From contig NZ_CP025012.1 of the NCBI RefSeq assembly GCF_002953715.1, positions 4,823,001-4,887,000 of the forward strand: 64,000 nucleotides of DNA. Reading direction: 5' to 3'. Shown piece after piece: positions 25,550-34,867 of this stretch. The DNA comes from Rhizobium leguminosarum (GTDB lineage: Bacteria > Pseudomonadota > Alphaproteobacteria > Rhizobiales > Rhizobiaceae). The notes beneath the pieces are model-generated. The model saw nothing but the letters and a program-made list of their open reading frames with translations, ran no database searches and was not told the DNA's origin. The first letter of the stretch is position 1. The number at the start of each line of letters is the position of its first letter. A program made the position numbers and the translations under genes.

Positions 25550-26706
25550 CAACCCACTCCCGCCAATCGCCATTCGTTCAGGACGTCGTCATCTCTCTCA
25601 TTCGCCCTTTGTGCGGCAAAGGCCGCAAATTCGCCAGCCTCCATCAGCCGGGAAAGCGCCCAGACCGCCATGCCGCGCACCACGGGCGAGGGATCGGCCG
25701 AAAGCGCGCGACATTGCCCGATGAGCGCCGTCTCGCCGGAATTGCCGGCGGCGATCAGCACATTGCGGACGAAGCGGTCGCGGCCGATCCGCTTCACCGG
25801 CGAGCCGCTGAAAAAGCCACGGAAGGCGGCATCGTCGAGCGTCAGCAGAAAGGCGATCGACGGCTCCTTCAGATCTTCCCGCGCCTTGAGCTTCATCTCC
25901 GAGGCGGAGCTTGCGAACTTGTTCCAGGGACAGGCGGCAAGACAGTCGTCGCAGCCATAGACGCGGTTGCCGATCAGCACGCGCAAATCGGCGTCGATCG
26001 GTCCCTTGTGCTCGATGGTGAGATAGGAGATGCAGCGCCGCGCGTCGATCTGGTAAGGCGCCGGGAAGGCAGCCGTCGGACAGATGTCGAGACAGGCGCG
26101 GCAGGAGCCGCAATGATCGCTCTCCGGCGCGTCGACCACAAGATCGGCGGTGGTGAACATCGTGCCGAGGAACAACCAGGAACCATGCATGCGGCTGACG
26201 AGATTGGTGTGTTTGCCCTGCCAGCCGAGCCCGGCCGCCGCCGCTAAGGGCTTTTCCATCACCGGCGCCGTATCGACGAAGACCTTTACATCGGCGCCCG
26301 CCCGCGCCGCGAAGCGCGTGGCGATCTCCTTCAGCCGGCCCTTGATGACGTCGTGATAATCGCGGTTGCGGGCATAGACCGAAATCGCTGCCTTGTCCGG
26401 CTTGTCGAGGATAGCGCGGGGATCTTCCTCCGGGGCGTAATTGAGGCCGAAGACGACGACGGAGCGCACCTCGCTCCAGAGTGTGCGGGGATCGCCGCGC
26501 CGGTCGCGCGTCTCCGCCATCCAGTCCATCGTCCCGTGGCGCCCGGCATCGATGAACTGGCCGAGACGCTCTTTCGCTTGCGGGATCGCGTCCGGTCGCG
26601 TGATGCGGCAAAGATCGAAGCCCTTGGCGGCAGATTCCGCCCGGACGAACTCGGTCAAATTGTCGCGGCGACGGCGCTCTTTGTCGGCATTGTCAGGTTC
26701 GGGCAT
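25549..26706 (-). CDS. queG: Epoxyqueuosine reductase
   Basis: Reduces epoxyqueuosine to queuosine in the wobble base of tRNAs; cobalamin-dependent iron-sulfur enzyme. The 385-residue protein is the usual length. Two 4Fe-4S motifs are present, CGSCRACLDICP and, after a spacer containing another Cys, CDDCLAACP. A HEAT-like C-terminal stretch follows (VRNVLIAAGNSG). Start ATG 26706. It is preceded by the GST gene on the same strand, 12 bp apart. Confidence 0.96.
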   Translation of the reverse strand: MPEPDNADKERRRRDNLTEFVRAESAAKGFDLCRITRPDAIPQAKERLGQFIDAGRHGTMDWMAETRDRRGDPRTLWSEVRSVVVFGLNYAPEEDPRAILDKPDKAAISVYARNRDYHDVIKGRLKEIATRFAARAGADVKVFVDTAPVMEKPLAAAAGLGWQGKHTNLVSRMHGSWLFLGTMFTTADLVVDAPESDHCGSCRACLDICPTAAFPAPYQIDARRCISYLTIEHKGPIDADLRVLIGNRVYGCDDCLAACPWNKFASSASEMKLKAREDLKEPSIAFLLTLDDAAFRGFFSGSPVKRIGRDRFVRNVLIAAGNSGETALIGQCRALSADPSPVVRGMAVWALSRLMEAGEFAAFAAQRANERDDDVLNEWRLAGVG

Positions 26707-26718
26707 GAAGAGCCCTCG

Positions 26719-27411
26719 TCAGAAATCCAGATCGGCATAGTGTGAAACCGGTGTCAGGCCGCGCACGCGCTCGGTCAGCATCGGCCGGAAGGAGGGACGC
26801 GACTTCAGCCGCTGGTACCAGTCCTTGACGACCGGCGAATCCGCCCATTCGATCTCACCGAGATAATCGAGGATCGAGATCGAGGCTGCTGCGGCAAGGT
26901 CGGCATAGCTCATCCGCTCGCCCGCCAGCCATTGACGCGAGCCGGCAAGCCAGGTGAGATAGCGCATATGCTGGCGGATATTCGCGCGGGCCGTGCGCAA
27001 AACCTTGGAATCCGGCGCTCCGCCGCCCTGATCGGCGGTCATCTGCAACTTATAGACACGCTCGCGGGCGAGCGGCTTGGTCACGTCGTTTTCCATCTTC
27101 TGCATGAACCATTCGGTCAGCCGGCGGATTTCCGCCCGCTGGAAAGGGTCTTCGGCGAGCAGCCGCCGGTCGCGTTTCAAGACGCCGTGCGTCTCGTCCA
27201 GATATTCGGAAATGACGCTCGCGCCGCAGAGCGCGCGCATGCTGTCGTCGACATAGACCGGCAGCGTGCCGGCCGGATTGAGCGCCAGGAAATCCCGGCG
27301 CTTCTCCCATGTCTGCTCCTCGATCAGATCCGCCTGATAGCCGTATTCCGCCAGGATCAACCGGACGAAGCGAGATGCGGATGACATGGGATGATGATAA
27401 AGCGTGGGCAT
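26719..27411 (-). CDS. Glutathione S-transferase family protein
   Basis: A 230-residue GST. The N-terminal thioredoxin-like domain (MPTLYHHPMSSASRFVRLIL) includes the cis-Pro region LNPAGTLPVYVDD and the SVISEYLDE helix. An all-alpha C-terminal domain follows from about residue 90. It is probably first gene of the operon with queG and the SDR. Substrate unknown. Confidence 0.88.
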   Translation of the reverse strand: MPTLYHHPMSSASRFVRLILAEYGYQADLIEEQTWEKRRDFLALNPAGTLPVYVDDSMRALCGASVISEYLDETHGVLKRDRRLLAEDPFQRAEIRRLTEWFMQKMENDVTKPLARERVYKLQMTADQGGGAPDSKVLRTARANIRQHMRYLTWLAGSRQWLAGERMSYADLAAAASISILDYLGEIEWADSPVVKDWYQRLKSRPSFRPMLTERVRGLTPVSHYADLDF

Positions 27412-27643
27412 CGATACTCGGGCGTTGTGATTGCTGTTACAGGACTGTGTGGCAGCTCAATTGTAGCGCCCTAGTCATGACTCATTGGTTGAAGCTATAG
27501 GAGCTTGGTCCCGCCAATACAAGCGAATCGGATTTTTCAGGCCATCTGATAATGGCGAAACACGGTCTAACGAACGAATGGAAGCGGCAGCCTGATCGGC
27601 CCAAGCGCTCAGGCCCGACCGAACTTTAAACCGGAGACAATGT

Positions 27644-28441
27644 ATGGATTATATAAATGCTGCAATTCTCGGTGTCATAGAGGGGATCACCGAGTTCCTG
27701 CCGATCTCGAGCACCGGCCACCTGATCATTGCGGAGCAATGGCTCGGACATCGGTCGGATATGTTCAACATCGTTATTCAGGCGGGCGCCATCCTCGCCG
27801 TCACCATCATCTACTGGCGTCGTCTGCTGGATCTGGTGCTCGGCTGGCGCGATCCCGTCAACCGCGATTATGCCGCCAAGCTGATCGTCGCATTTCTGAT
27901 CACCGCAATTCTCGGACTCGTGGTCAAGAAGCTTGGCTTTGAACTTCCGGAGACCGCAACACCGATCGCCTGGGCGCTCATCATCGGCGGTATCTGGATG
28001 ATCTTTGCCGAATGGGCCGCCGCCCGCAGGCCGCCTCATAAAGAGATCACCTGGCTTGTCGCCATCCTGGTCGGCATCGCCCAGATCATTGCCGGCGTCT
28101 TCCCGGGAACGTCGCGCTCCGGCGCCACGATTTTCGTCGCTATGCTGGCAGGCACCGGCAACCGCGCCGCGGCGACGGAATTCGCCTTTCTCGTCGGCAT
28201 CCCCACAATGTACGCCGCCAGCGGCTATGAATTGCTGAAGACGTTCAAGGATGGCGGAGCGGCGGGCGAAGACTGGACGGCGCTCGGCATCGCCTTCGTC
28301 GTTTCCACGATCGTCGCTTTCATCGCGGTCAAATGGCTGCTTGCCTATATCAGAAGCAACCGGTTTACGCTGTTTGCGATCTACCGCATCATTCTCGGTG
28401 TCTTGCTGCTCGGCATGGCCGCGACCGGCTTGATTGCCTGA
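27644..28441 (+). CDS. uppP: Undecaprenyl-diphosphatase
   Basis: A 265-residue inner-membrane phosphatase (BacA) that recycles the lipid carrier for peptidoglycan and surface polysaccharides. It has the paired active-site motifs EGITEFLPISSTGHL near the N-terminus and PGTSRSGAT in the middle, with about seven membrane segments. Start ATG 27644, with GGAG eight bases upstream (a nearby ATG at 27640 is out of frame). The 232 bp upstream hold its promoter region and no other gene. Confidence 0.95.
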   Translation: MDYINAAILGVIEGITEFLPISSTGHLIIAEQWLGHRSDMFNIVIQAGAILAVTIIYWRRLLDLVLGWRDPVNRDYAAKLIVAFLITAILGLVVKKLGFELPETATPIAWALIIGGIWMIFAEWAAARRPPHKEITWLVAILVGIAQIIAGVFPGTSRSGATIFVAMLAGTGNRAAATEFAFLVGIPTMYAASGYELLKTFKDGGAAGEDWTALGIAFVVSTIVAFIAVKWLLAYIRSNRFTLFAIYRIILGVLLLGMAATGLIA

Positions 28442-28456
28442 GACATCCGTCCCGCA

Positions 28457-28488
28457 TTGCATTCGCGCAACTCCCGGCGCGAATGCAA
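28457..28488 (+). terminator. Perfect 12-bp hairpin after uppP
   Basis: TTGCATTCGCGC (28457-28468), an 8-base loop and GCGCGAATGCAA (28477-28488) form a perfect stem 15 bp after the uppP stop. There is no U-tract, so it may be a Rho-aided end or an mRNA 3' stabiliser. Confidence 0.5.
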
Positions 28489-28686
28489 ATGTCCCGTCGG
28501 ACTTCGCGAATAGATACTCGATTACCGGCAGGGCGCCGATTTTTCAGATTAGCAATATTGAGAGGATAAGCGTCCGCCGCCGTTTTTGATGCAGGCGAGA
28601 CTAAACATTCATTGTGGAGCGCCTCTTTCAGGCGTTCCGATCGCTGCTTGCTTGGAGCAGGATGCCGGCGCAGGGCCGGGCTTTCG

Positions 28687-28839
28687 TCAATGGATGATCG
28701 AGGCCGTAGAGCAAGGATCGACGCCATAGGCTGGCGAACAATCGCCCTTTACCGCCGCGACCGAACCGGGCGCAACGAAAGAGCCTGCAAGGATAACCAG
28801 CGCCGCACACGCAAACAGGAGCGCGATTGACTTGCCCAT
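28687..28839 (-). CDS. Small secreted or membrane peptide (50 residues), unknown
   Basis: A 50-codon ORF. Residues 4-29 are hydrophobic and look like a signal peptide or single membrane helix (ALLFACAALVILAGSF), with a possible cleavage near SVAA. The remaining 20 residues contain two Cys (CSPAYGVDPC). AAGG lies about eight bases before the ATG at 28839. Related short ORFs are common in rhizobia as hypothetical proteins. The 285 bp upstream hold no other gene that I can support. Confidence 0.6.
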   Translation of the reverse strand: MGKSIALLFACAALVILAGSFVAPGSVAAVKGDCSPAYGVDPCSTASIIH

Positions 28840-29124
28840 TGAGAATTGCCTTTCACAGTGATTGCCGCACGCGACCGCAGGCGTTGAGTCCGTTGGAAGA
28901 CGCGCGGGTTTGGTAGTCAGTGGAATGGCAAATAGCAATAAACGTTCCTGCTAAATTTCGCGTTAATTCCACAAAAATTCCGATGCGTCTTTTATGCAAC
29001 GCAACTCAATGTGGTGGACACCAAAACATCCCAGACTTGCGCCGGGCTTTGCATGACACGGCAACGTCAAAAGGCCGCCCACGGGATCCGCAGACGGCCA
29101 AGTCGCATCGGTTGGAAAAGATGG

Positions 29125-30105
29125 TCAGGCAGCCTTGCCGGTGCCGGTGTACTGGCCGTGCGGACGATAGTGCACGAGGTAGGAGCCAAGCACCGATGCC
29201 ACCATGGTGGGCGCAATGCCGAGGCCCTTCAGCGTGCGGCCTTCCGCCTCGGCTTCCCTGGAGACGATGTTGTCGCGCTTCAGCAGGCGCACCTGATCGG
29301 GCGTGATCGGCGGCGTTATGAAGGGGACCAGCGAAGCGATGCTGCCGATCATCGAAGCGATGCCGAAGGGCAGGGATACCAGCGGGTTCTTGCGGCACGT
29401 TACCTTCAGCATCGTCTCGAGACATTCGCGGAAGCTGAGCAGCTCAGGCCCGCCAAGCTCATAGACCTTGCCGCCGGCAACCTTTCCGTCGACGGCGCGG
29501 GCAACGGCCTCAGCGACATCCTCGACATAGACAGGCTGGAATTTCGTCTTGCCGCCGCCGACCAGCGGCAGGATCGGCGACATGCGCGCCATCTCGGCGA
29601 ACTTGTTGAAGAAGCTGTCCTCCGGTCCGAAGACGATCGACGGACGGAAGATCACGGCATCGGGCTTGACCGAGAGGATGGCCGTTTCGGCGCGACCCTT
29701 GGAGCGGCCATAGTCTGAATCGGATTTCGCGTCGGCGCCGATCGCCGAAATATGCGTCAGCGTCGCACCCGCGCTACGCGCCGCTTCGGCGACCGCACGG
29801 CCGCCGAATTCCTGCACGGCGTCGAAGGTGTTGCGGCCGGCCTCGTGCAGAATGCCGACGCAGTTGACGACGTGGCTCGCCCCGTCGACGGCGCGGTCGA
29901 TCGAGCTGCGATAGCGCAGGTTCGCCTGCACGAAGGAAATCTGGCCGACATTGCCGAGCGGCTGCAGGAAGCCGGCGAGATCGGGACGGCGCACGGCGAC
30001 GCGGATGTTATAGCCGCGCTTGGCCAGCGCCCGAACCACGTGCCTGCCCACGAAGCCGGACCCTCCGAACACGGTGACGAGCGGCGGCAGGTTGGCAAGG
30101 GTCAT
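29125..30105 (-). CDS. NDUFA9-like NAD(P)-binding protein (complex I-associated SDR)
   Basis: A 326-residue atypical extended SDR. It starts LVTVFGGSGFVGRHVVRAL (NADP-binding GGSGFVG). Other conserved parts are NCVGILHE, HISAIGAD and FRPSIVFGPEDSFFN. It matches the alphaproteobacterial relative of the mitochondrial complex I subunit NDUFA9. Whether it associates with complex I in bacteria is not settled. Single gene. Confidence 0.87.
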   Translation of the reverse strand: MTLANLPPLVTVFGGSGFVGRHVVRALAKRGYNIRVAVRRPDLAGFLQPLGNVGQISFVQANLRYRSSIDRAVDGASHVVNCVGILHEAGRNTFDAVQEFGGRAVAEAARSAGATLTHISAIGADAKSDSDYGRSKGRAETAILSVKPDAVIFRPSIVFGPEDSFFNKFAEMARMSPILPLVGGGKTKFQPVYVEDVAEAVARAVDGKVAGGKVYELGGPELLSFRECLETMLKVTCRKNPLVSLPFGIASMIGSIASLVPFITPPITPDQVRLLKRDNIVSREAEAEGRTLKGLGIAPTMVASVLGSYLVHYRPHGQYTGTGKAA

Positions 30106-30218
30106 GGCAGGCTCCTCGAAAGGCTGTGCGGGATGCTTGATTGGCTCTCGTCTTAGCCGAATCCCGGCGCGACGGGAAGGCCCATCAGGCCGTCAGTTTT
30201 TTGGGATGTGACCGCGCT

Positions 30219-30506
30219 CTAGACGCCTTCGACGACGACCATTTCCGCATCCGCCACTTCCTGGCGGATTTTCGCGGCGATCTGGTATTCCGGCGAATTA
30301 TAGCAGTCGACGGCATGTTGCATCGACGGGAATTCGATCACCACGTTGCGCACACGCGCCTTGCCCTCGAGTTCGGTAAAGGCGCCGCCACGCGCCAGGA
30401 AATTCGCGCCATATTTTTCGAAGGCCGGCTTGGCGGCGGTCACATAATCCTTGTAGCGCTCGACATCGCGAACATCGACGCGGGCGATCCAATATCCCTT
30501 GGCCAT
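30219..30506 (-). CDS. DUF1330 domain-containing protein
   Basis: A 95-residue dimeric ferredoxin-like fold protein: MAKGYWIARVDVRDVERYKDYV at the N-terminus, then FLARGG and VVIEFPSMQHAVDCYNSPEYQ. This matches DUF1330. Function unknown. It is the last gene of the pmtA-phosphatase-pyrF set, 28 bp after pyrF. Confidence 0.88.
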   Translation of the reverse strand: MAKGYWIARVDVRDVERYKDYVTAAKPAFEKYGANFLARGGAFTELEGKARVRNVVIEFPSMQHAVDCYNSPEYQIAAKIRQEVADAEMVVVEGV

Positions 30507-30534
30507 GGTCTTCTCCCTTTTGTCGTTGAAACTA

Positions 30535-31242
30535 TTAGCGGTTTGCCGGCCAGAGTGCCGTCACCATCTCGCTGAGGATCGCACGGGCGGCATCTCGGGG
30601 ATCCGGCGCCTTGACGACAGGCCGACCGACAACGAGATGCGTCGCTCCCGCCTTCAGCGCGTCGAAAGGCGTCATCACCCGCTTCTGATCGCCCTTGTCG
30701 CTACCATCAGGGCGAATGCCGGGGGTGACGATCGCCATCTCGGGTCCGACGATCTCGCGCACCGCAGCTGCTTCCTCCGCCGAGCAGACGATACCGCCCA
30801 TGCCGGCTGCGCGCGCCTGTTCGGCGCGGCGCAGCACCAGGCTGTGCGGATCCTGGCTGTAACCGGCCTCGGCAAGGTCATCGGCATCCATCGAGGTCAG
30901 CACGGTCACGCCGAGCAGGCAGAGGCCGGAGCCGGCCGCGGCCTCGACCGCCGCCTTCATGGCTTTCGGATAGGCATGCAGCGTCAGCATCGACATGCCC
31001 ATCTTGGCGATGTTCTCGACGCCGGAGGCAACGGTGTTGTCGATGTCGAGCAGCTTCATGTCGAGAAAGATCTTCTTGCCGCTGGCGGCAAGATCGCGGG
31101 CGAATTCCAGGCCGCCGGCAAAGACCAGCTGATAGCCGATCTTATAGAAGAGAATGTCGTCGCCGAGCGTGGAAACCAGTCTTTCCGCCTCGCCGATCGT
31201 TGGAACATCCAGGCCGACGATCAACCGCTCGCGTGCGTCCAT
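30535..31242 (-). CDS. pyrF: Orotidine 5'-phosphate decarboxylase
   Basis: A 235-residue TIM barrel that converts OMP to UMP. It has the catalytic DMKLLDIDNT (K-D-x-x-D) and the phosphate-binding GVVGRP-like segment (VVGRPVVKAPDPR), with TPGIRPDG before it. Lies six bases after the phosphatase-like gene in the same operon. Confidence 0.96.
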   Translation of the reverse strand: MDARERLIVGLDVPTIGEAERLVSTLGDDILFYKIGYQLVFAGGLEFARDLAASGKKIFLDMKLLDIDNTVASGVENIAKMGMSMLTLHAYPKAMKAAVEAAAGSGLCLLGVTVLTSMDADDLAEAGYSQDPHSLVLRRAEQARAAGMGGIVCSAEEAAAVREIVGPEMAIVTPGIRPDGSDKGDQKRVMTPFDALKAGATHLVVGRPVVKAPDPRDAARAILSEMVTALWPANR

Positions 31243-31248
31243 CTGAAG

Positions 31249-31830
31249 TCACCCTTGCCAGTCTTCGATGGGTGTCCAGTCGCATGATAAGCGGCGATCC
31301 GCAAGACCGAAAGCATAGAGATTGCCGCCGCCGCCGGGCTGGTCGCGGTCGCGCGCGATCGGGCTGCCCGCCAGATGGCATTTGAGCAGCGTGCCGACGC
31401 CGCCATGGCCGACAAAGGCGATCGGCGCCGTCGCATCATGCGTGGCAAGAACGGCGTTAACAGCCTCGACGATGCGGGCCTGCGCGTCGACGGCGCGCTC
31501 CCAGCCCTTGAAGCTTTGTTCCGGATGGGCGAAGAACCAGTCGGCCGCCTCTTCGAATTGCGGCGGCGGCAGGAAGCCAGTGGCCGAGCGGTCGTTCTCG
31601 TGCGTCGCGTGGACGATCTCGACGGTCACGCCGGATGCCTCCGCCAGGATTTCGGCCGTCTCGATCGCCTTCGTCTCGTCGCTGGAGACGATGCGCCGCA
31701 ATTGCTTGGCCCAGCCGCTCTCAGCCGCTTTGCGGGCCCGCGCCGCGCCGACATCGGAAAGCCCCCATTTCGGCACCGGCACGTTGGCGTCGATCCTGAC
31801 CTGCGGATGGGTGATGTAGATCCCGAACAT
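31249..31830 (-). CDS. Histidine phosphatase-like protein lacking the RHG arginine
   Basis: A 193-residue protein that aligns with the histidine phosphatase fold. It has the second-half signatures SSDETKAIETAE (49-60) and the second catalytic His region FVGHGGVG (His142). At the N-terminus the canonical RHG triad reads THP (Thr7, His8, Pro9), so the phosphate-binding Arg is absent. It may be a weak or specialised phosphatase, or a non-catalytic member. Starts one base after the pmtA stop. Confidence 0.8.
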   Translation of the reverse strand: MFGIYITHPQVRIDANVPVPKWGLSDVGAARARKAAESGWAKQLRRIVSSDETKAIETAEILAEASGVTVEIVHATHENDRSATGFLPPPQFEEAADWFFAHPEQSFKGWERAVDAQARIVEAVNAVLATHDATAPIAFVGHGGVGTLLKCHLAGSPIARDRDQPGGGGNLYAFGLADRRLSCDWTPIEDWQG

Positions 31831-31831
31831 C

Positions 31832-32431
31832 TCAGCCGCGCCTGTAGATCCAGAGCTGCGCCGGTGGAATGTTGCGCATGACGAAATCGAAATGCTGGAT
31901 ATGGTAGCGGTCGGGATTGGCGGCGATCGGCGAGATCGCGCCATAGGAAATCTGCACCATCGGCCGGCCGGCCGGCAGCCGATCGAGCAGGCTTTCGAGC
32001 AGCGAGATGCGCTTCGCCATCGGGAAATTCAGAAGCGGAATGCCCGAGACGACGGAATCGAAGGTGAGACCACTGAAATTGCCAAGGGTGGTCTGAAGAT
32101 CGAAAGCGTCGCCGTTGATGAAGTGCACGCCGGGATAGGTCCGCAGCAGATGTTTATGAAAATCTGTCGAATATTCGATCGCAACGAGATTTTCCGGACG
32201 AACGCCGCGGCCGAGGATGGCCTTGGTGATGGCGCCCGTGCCCGGACCGAGTTCAAGCACCGGCAGCCCGGAATGGATATCGACGACGCTTGCCATGCGC
32301 TTCGCCGTGATCGAGGAGGTCGGCACGATCGAGCCCACCGTCTTCGGCCCCTGCATCATGCCTCGGAAGAAGCGGATCTCGTCGTCGAACCTCTTGCCCA
32401 GCCGTTCCTTCACCTTGACCCGTAAGCTCAT
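31832..32431 (-). CDS. pmtA: Phospholipid N-methyltransferase (PmtA-type)
   Basis: A 199-residue SAM methyltransferase. It has the SAM-binding motif VLELGPGTGAITKAIL, the segment VGSIVPTSSITAKRM before it and SGIPLLNFP. This is typical of the Agrobacterium/Sinorhizobium PmtA that methylates phosphatidylethanolamine three times to phosphatidylcholine. That lipid matters for plant interaction in rhizobia. First gene of the pmtA-phosphatase-pyrF-DUF1330 operon. Confidence 0.85.
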   Translation of the reverse strand: MSLRVKVKERLGKRFDDEIRFFRGMMQGPKTVGSIVPTSSITAKRMASVVDIHSGLPVLELGPGTGAITKAILGRGVRPENLVAIEYSTDFHKHLLRTYPGVHFINGDAFDLQTTLGNFSGLTFDSVVSGIPLLNFPMAKRISLLESLLDRLPAGRPMVQISYGAISPIAANPDRYHIQHFDFVMRNIPPAQLWIYRRG

Positions 32432-32526
32432 TCTCCACCCATCCGCATGTTGATCGAATGCCTTAATATGCCGCTTGTCGCTTAAGGGACAAGGATTTTC
32501 GCAACAAGGACATCGGCATCAACAGG

Positions 32527-33438
32527 TCATGCAGCTTCGGGCGCTGAATGAGGCATGAGATCGGCGAGCCTATGGCTCAGGTGATCGGCATCGATAGGCG
32601 CGCGCAGCTTCACGTCGGTATTGTCGAAGTATAGATAAACGTCTCGGCTCTTGTTGCGCACTGGCACGGGCGCCAGCACTCGCGTCGCATTCTCAGGTTC
32701 TCCGCCCGTTGCCCAAGCGCGGATACGTTGCGCCCAGATGTCGAGGGCTTCGTCCTCGTAGCCGCTGACATAGAGCTTTTCGGAGCCATGCAGGCGGCAA
32801 TAAACAAAGTCGGCGGTGATATCCATGAGCAGCGGCCATTTCACCGTATCGGCGCAGACGAGAGCGACCTTGTGGCGCCTGAGCATCTCGATGAAGGCGG
32901 GGGAGCGGAAGCTCTCGTGGCGAATCTCCAGCGCATGCCGGATCGGCTGATGCCCGTCGCATTTAAGCCAGGCCGGTCCCTTGATATGCCAGTCGTGCCG
33001 CTTGGCAAGCGCTATCGCTGCGTCGCGGTCATGCGGCAGCAGCGACAAAAAACTTTCGAAAAGGGATGGGTCGAAGACCATGTTCGGCGGGAATTGCCAG
33101 AGGATCGGCCCGAGCTTGGGGCCAAGCCGCAAAACGCCGGAGGCGAGGAAATTGGCGAGCGCCGTCTGGATATCCTGCAGTCGCAGCATATGGGTGATGA
33201 AACGCGGTCCCTTGACGGCGAAGACGAAATCATCCGGCGTCTCGTCGCGCCAGCGGCCGAAGCTTTCGGGCCGCTGCAATCCATAGAAAGTGCCGTTGAT
33301 CTCGATCGAAGGGAAGTGCCGGGCGGCGTAGGAAAGCTCCTGCTTCTGCCGCAGGTCCTTCGGGTAGAATTGGCCGCGCCAGGGCGCATAGGTCCAGCCG
33401 GATATGCCGATGCGCACCGTTCCCGTCTTTTTGGTCAT
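32527..33438 (-). CDS. DUF72 domain-containing protein
   Basis: A 303-residue TIM-barrel-like protein: VRIGISGWTYAPWRGQFYP near the N-terminus, FSSIEINGTFYG-like FPSIEINGTFYG, and a C-terminal YLYFDNT motif. These are DUF72 (YecE-like) hallmarks. Function unknown. The start ATG 33438 has GGAGGATCCC directly upstream. Follows dnaN on the same strand after 51 bp. Confidence 0.88.
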   Translation of the reverse strand: MTKKTGTVRIGISGWTYAPWRGQFYPKDLRQKQELSYAARHFPSIEINGTFYGLQRPESFGRWRDETPDDFVFAVKGPRFITHMLRLQDIQTALANFLASGVLRLGPKLGPILWQFPPNMVFDPSLFESFLSLLPHDRDAAIALAKRHDWHIKGPAWLKCDGHQPIRHALEIRHESFRSPAFIEMLRRHKVALVCADTVKWPLLMDITADFVYCRLHGSEKLYVSGYEDEALDIWAQRIRAWATGGEPENATRVLAPVPVRNKSRDVYLYFDNTDVKLRAPIDADHLSHRLADLMPHSAPEAA

Positions 33439-33489
33439 GGGATCCTCCGTTTTGACAGGAGGAAACGGCAAGCGGCGGCCTTCGTTCCG

Positions 33490-34608
33490 TCAGACGCGCA
33501 TCGGCATCAGCACGTAGAGCGCATCGTCACCCGCCGTGTCGCGGATCAGCGTCGGCGAGCCGGCATCGGCAAGCAGGAAGATCGCTTCCTCGCCGGAAAG
33601 CTGGGCGGTGATGTCGAGCAGGTATTTCGCGTTGAAGCCGATTTCCATCGCGTCCGTGTCGTAGCCGACGGCGACTTCTTCGGTCGCGCTGCCGGAATCG
33701 GGATTGTTGACGGTCAGCATCAGCTGCCCCTCGGAAAGCGCCAGCTTGACGGCGCGTCCGCGCTCGGAGGAGATGGTCGAGACGCGGTCGACGGCCTGTG
33801 CGAAACTCGTGCAGTCGACGCGCATTTCCTTGTCGTTGCCTGTCGGGATGACGCGCTGATAATCCGGGAAGGTGCCGTCGATCAGTTTCGAGGTCATGAC
33901 GATCGAGCCGATCGTCAGCCGTATCTTGGCGTCGGAGACCTCGACGGTCACCGTCGTTTCGGGATTGTCGACCAGCTTCTGCAACTCGCCGACCGTCTTG
34001 CGCGGAATGATGATGCCGGGCATGCCCTCGGAGCCGGGGGGCGCATCGACGTCGGCGCGCGCCAGCCGATGGCCGTCGGTCGCAACCGCCCTGAGTTTCA
34101 GCTCGCCATTGCTCTCGATCGTGTGGAAGAAGATGCCGTTGAGATAATAACGCGTCTCTTCCGTCGAAATCGCGAACTGGGTGCGGTCGATCAGCATTTT
34201 CAGATCGGTCGCCTTCAGCTTGAAGGAATGCGTGAAGGTGCCGGCGGTGAGATCAGGGAAGTCCGATTCCGGCAGGCACTGCAGCGAGAATTTCGAGCGG
34301 CCGGACTGCACAGTCATCGCGCCGCCATCGGGGCTGGTGGCCAGCAGCACTTCCGAGCCGTCGGAAAGCTTGCGCACGATGTCGTAGAGAAGATGGGCGG
34401 GAACGGTGGTGGCGCCGGGTTGCTCGACGCTTGCCGGTGTCGCCTCGGTGATTTCGAGGTCGAGGTCGGTCGCCTTCATGTCGAGCTTCTGGCCGTCGGC
34501 CTTGAGCAATACGTTGGACAGGATCGGGATCGTGTTGCGACGTTCGACCACGCGGTGGACGTGGTTCAGCGATTTCAACAGGTTTGACCGCTCAATAGTA
34601 ATACGCAT
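33490..34608 (-). CDS. dnaN: DNA polymerase III beta subunit (sliding clamp)
   Basis: The 372-residue ring clamp of three similar domains, the usual length. The start MRITIERSNLLKSLNHVHRVVERRNTIPIL and the C-terminal LMPMRV ending are diagnostic in pieces such as RRNTIPILSNVLL. Holds the replicative polymerase on DNA. It is divergent from rsmI across 259 bp that contain a small CCCGGC-TTGA-GCCGGG hairpin and no gene. Confidence 0.97.
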   Translation of the reverse strand: MRITIERSNLLKSLNHVHRVVERRNTIPILSNVLLKADGQKLDMKATDLDLEITEATPASVEQPGATTVPAHLLYDIVRKLSDGSEVLLATSPDGGAMTVQSGRSKFSLQCLPESDFPDLTAGTFTHSFKLKATDLKMLIDRTQFAISTEETRYYLNGIFFHTIESNGELKLRAVATDGHRLARADVDAPPGSEGMPGIIIPRKTVGELQKLVDNPETTVTVEVSDAKIRLTIGSIVMTSKLIDGTFPDYQRVIPTGNDKEMRVDCTSFAQAVDRVSTISSERGRAVKLALSEGQLMLTVNNPDSGSATEEVAVGYDTDAMEIGFNAKYLLDITAQLSGEEAIFLLADAGSPTLIRDTAGDDALYVLMPMRV

Positions 34609-34867
34609 GGGATGCTACCGCTTTCGACCGTGACTGTCCGGGCGCGTCGAGCACCCGAAGAATGCTGTCCCGGCTTGAGGCCGGGGGAGTGGACGGGCAA
34701 AATGGCAGACTTCAGCATTGCTTTGCAAGAGGCATGGACGCCGGCACCCCTGCATTTGCGGTTTTCCAGAGCAATGCTCACAGAAATCCGAACCCTTGCC
34801 GAAGCGGTGCGGCTCGCCCATAAGGGTTCGATGCCGGCGACGAGCCGGCGGGACGAAAGCAAATGGC

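Noticed and set aside
32728..34587. 619-codon open frame on the plus strand
   Set aside because: It runs antisense across DUF72 and dnaN; high GC leaves the opposite frame open by chance.
34609..34867. Replication-origin signals next to dnaN
   Set aside because: No TTATCCACA-type DnaA boxes or AT-rich unwinding stretch were seen; only a small GC hairpin.
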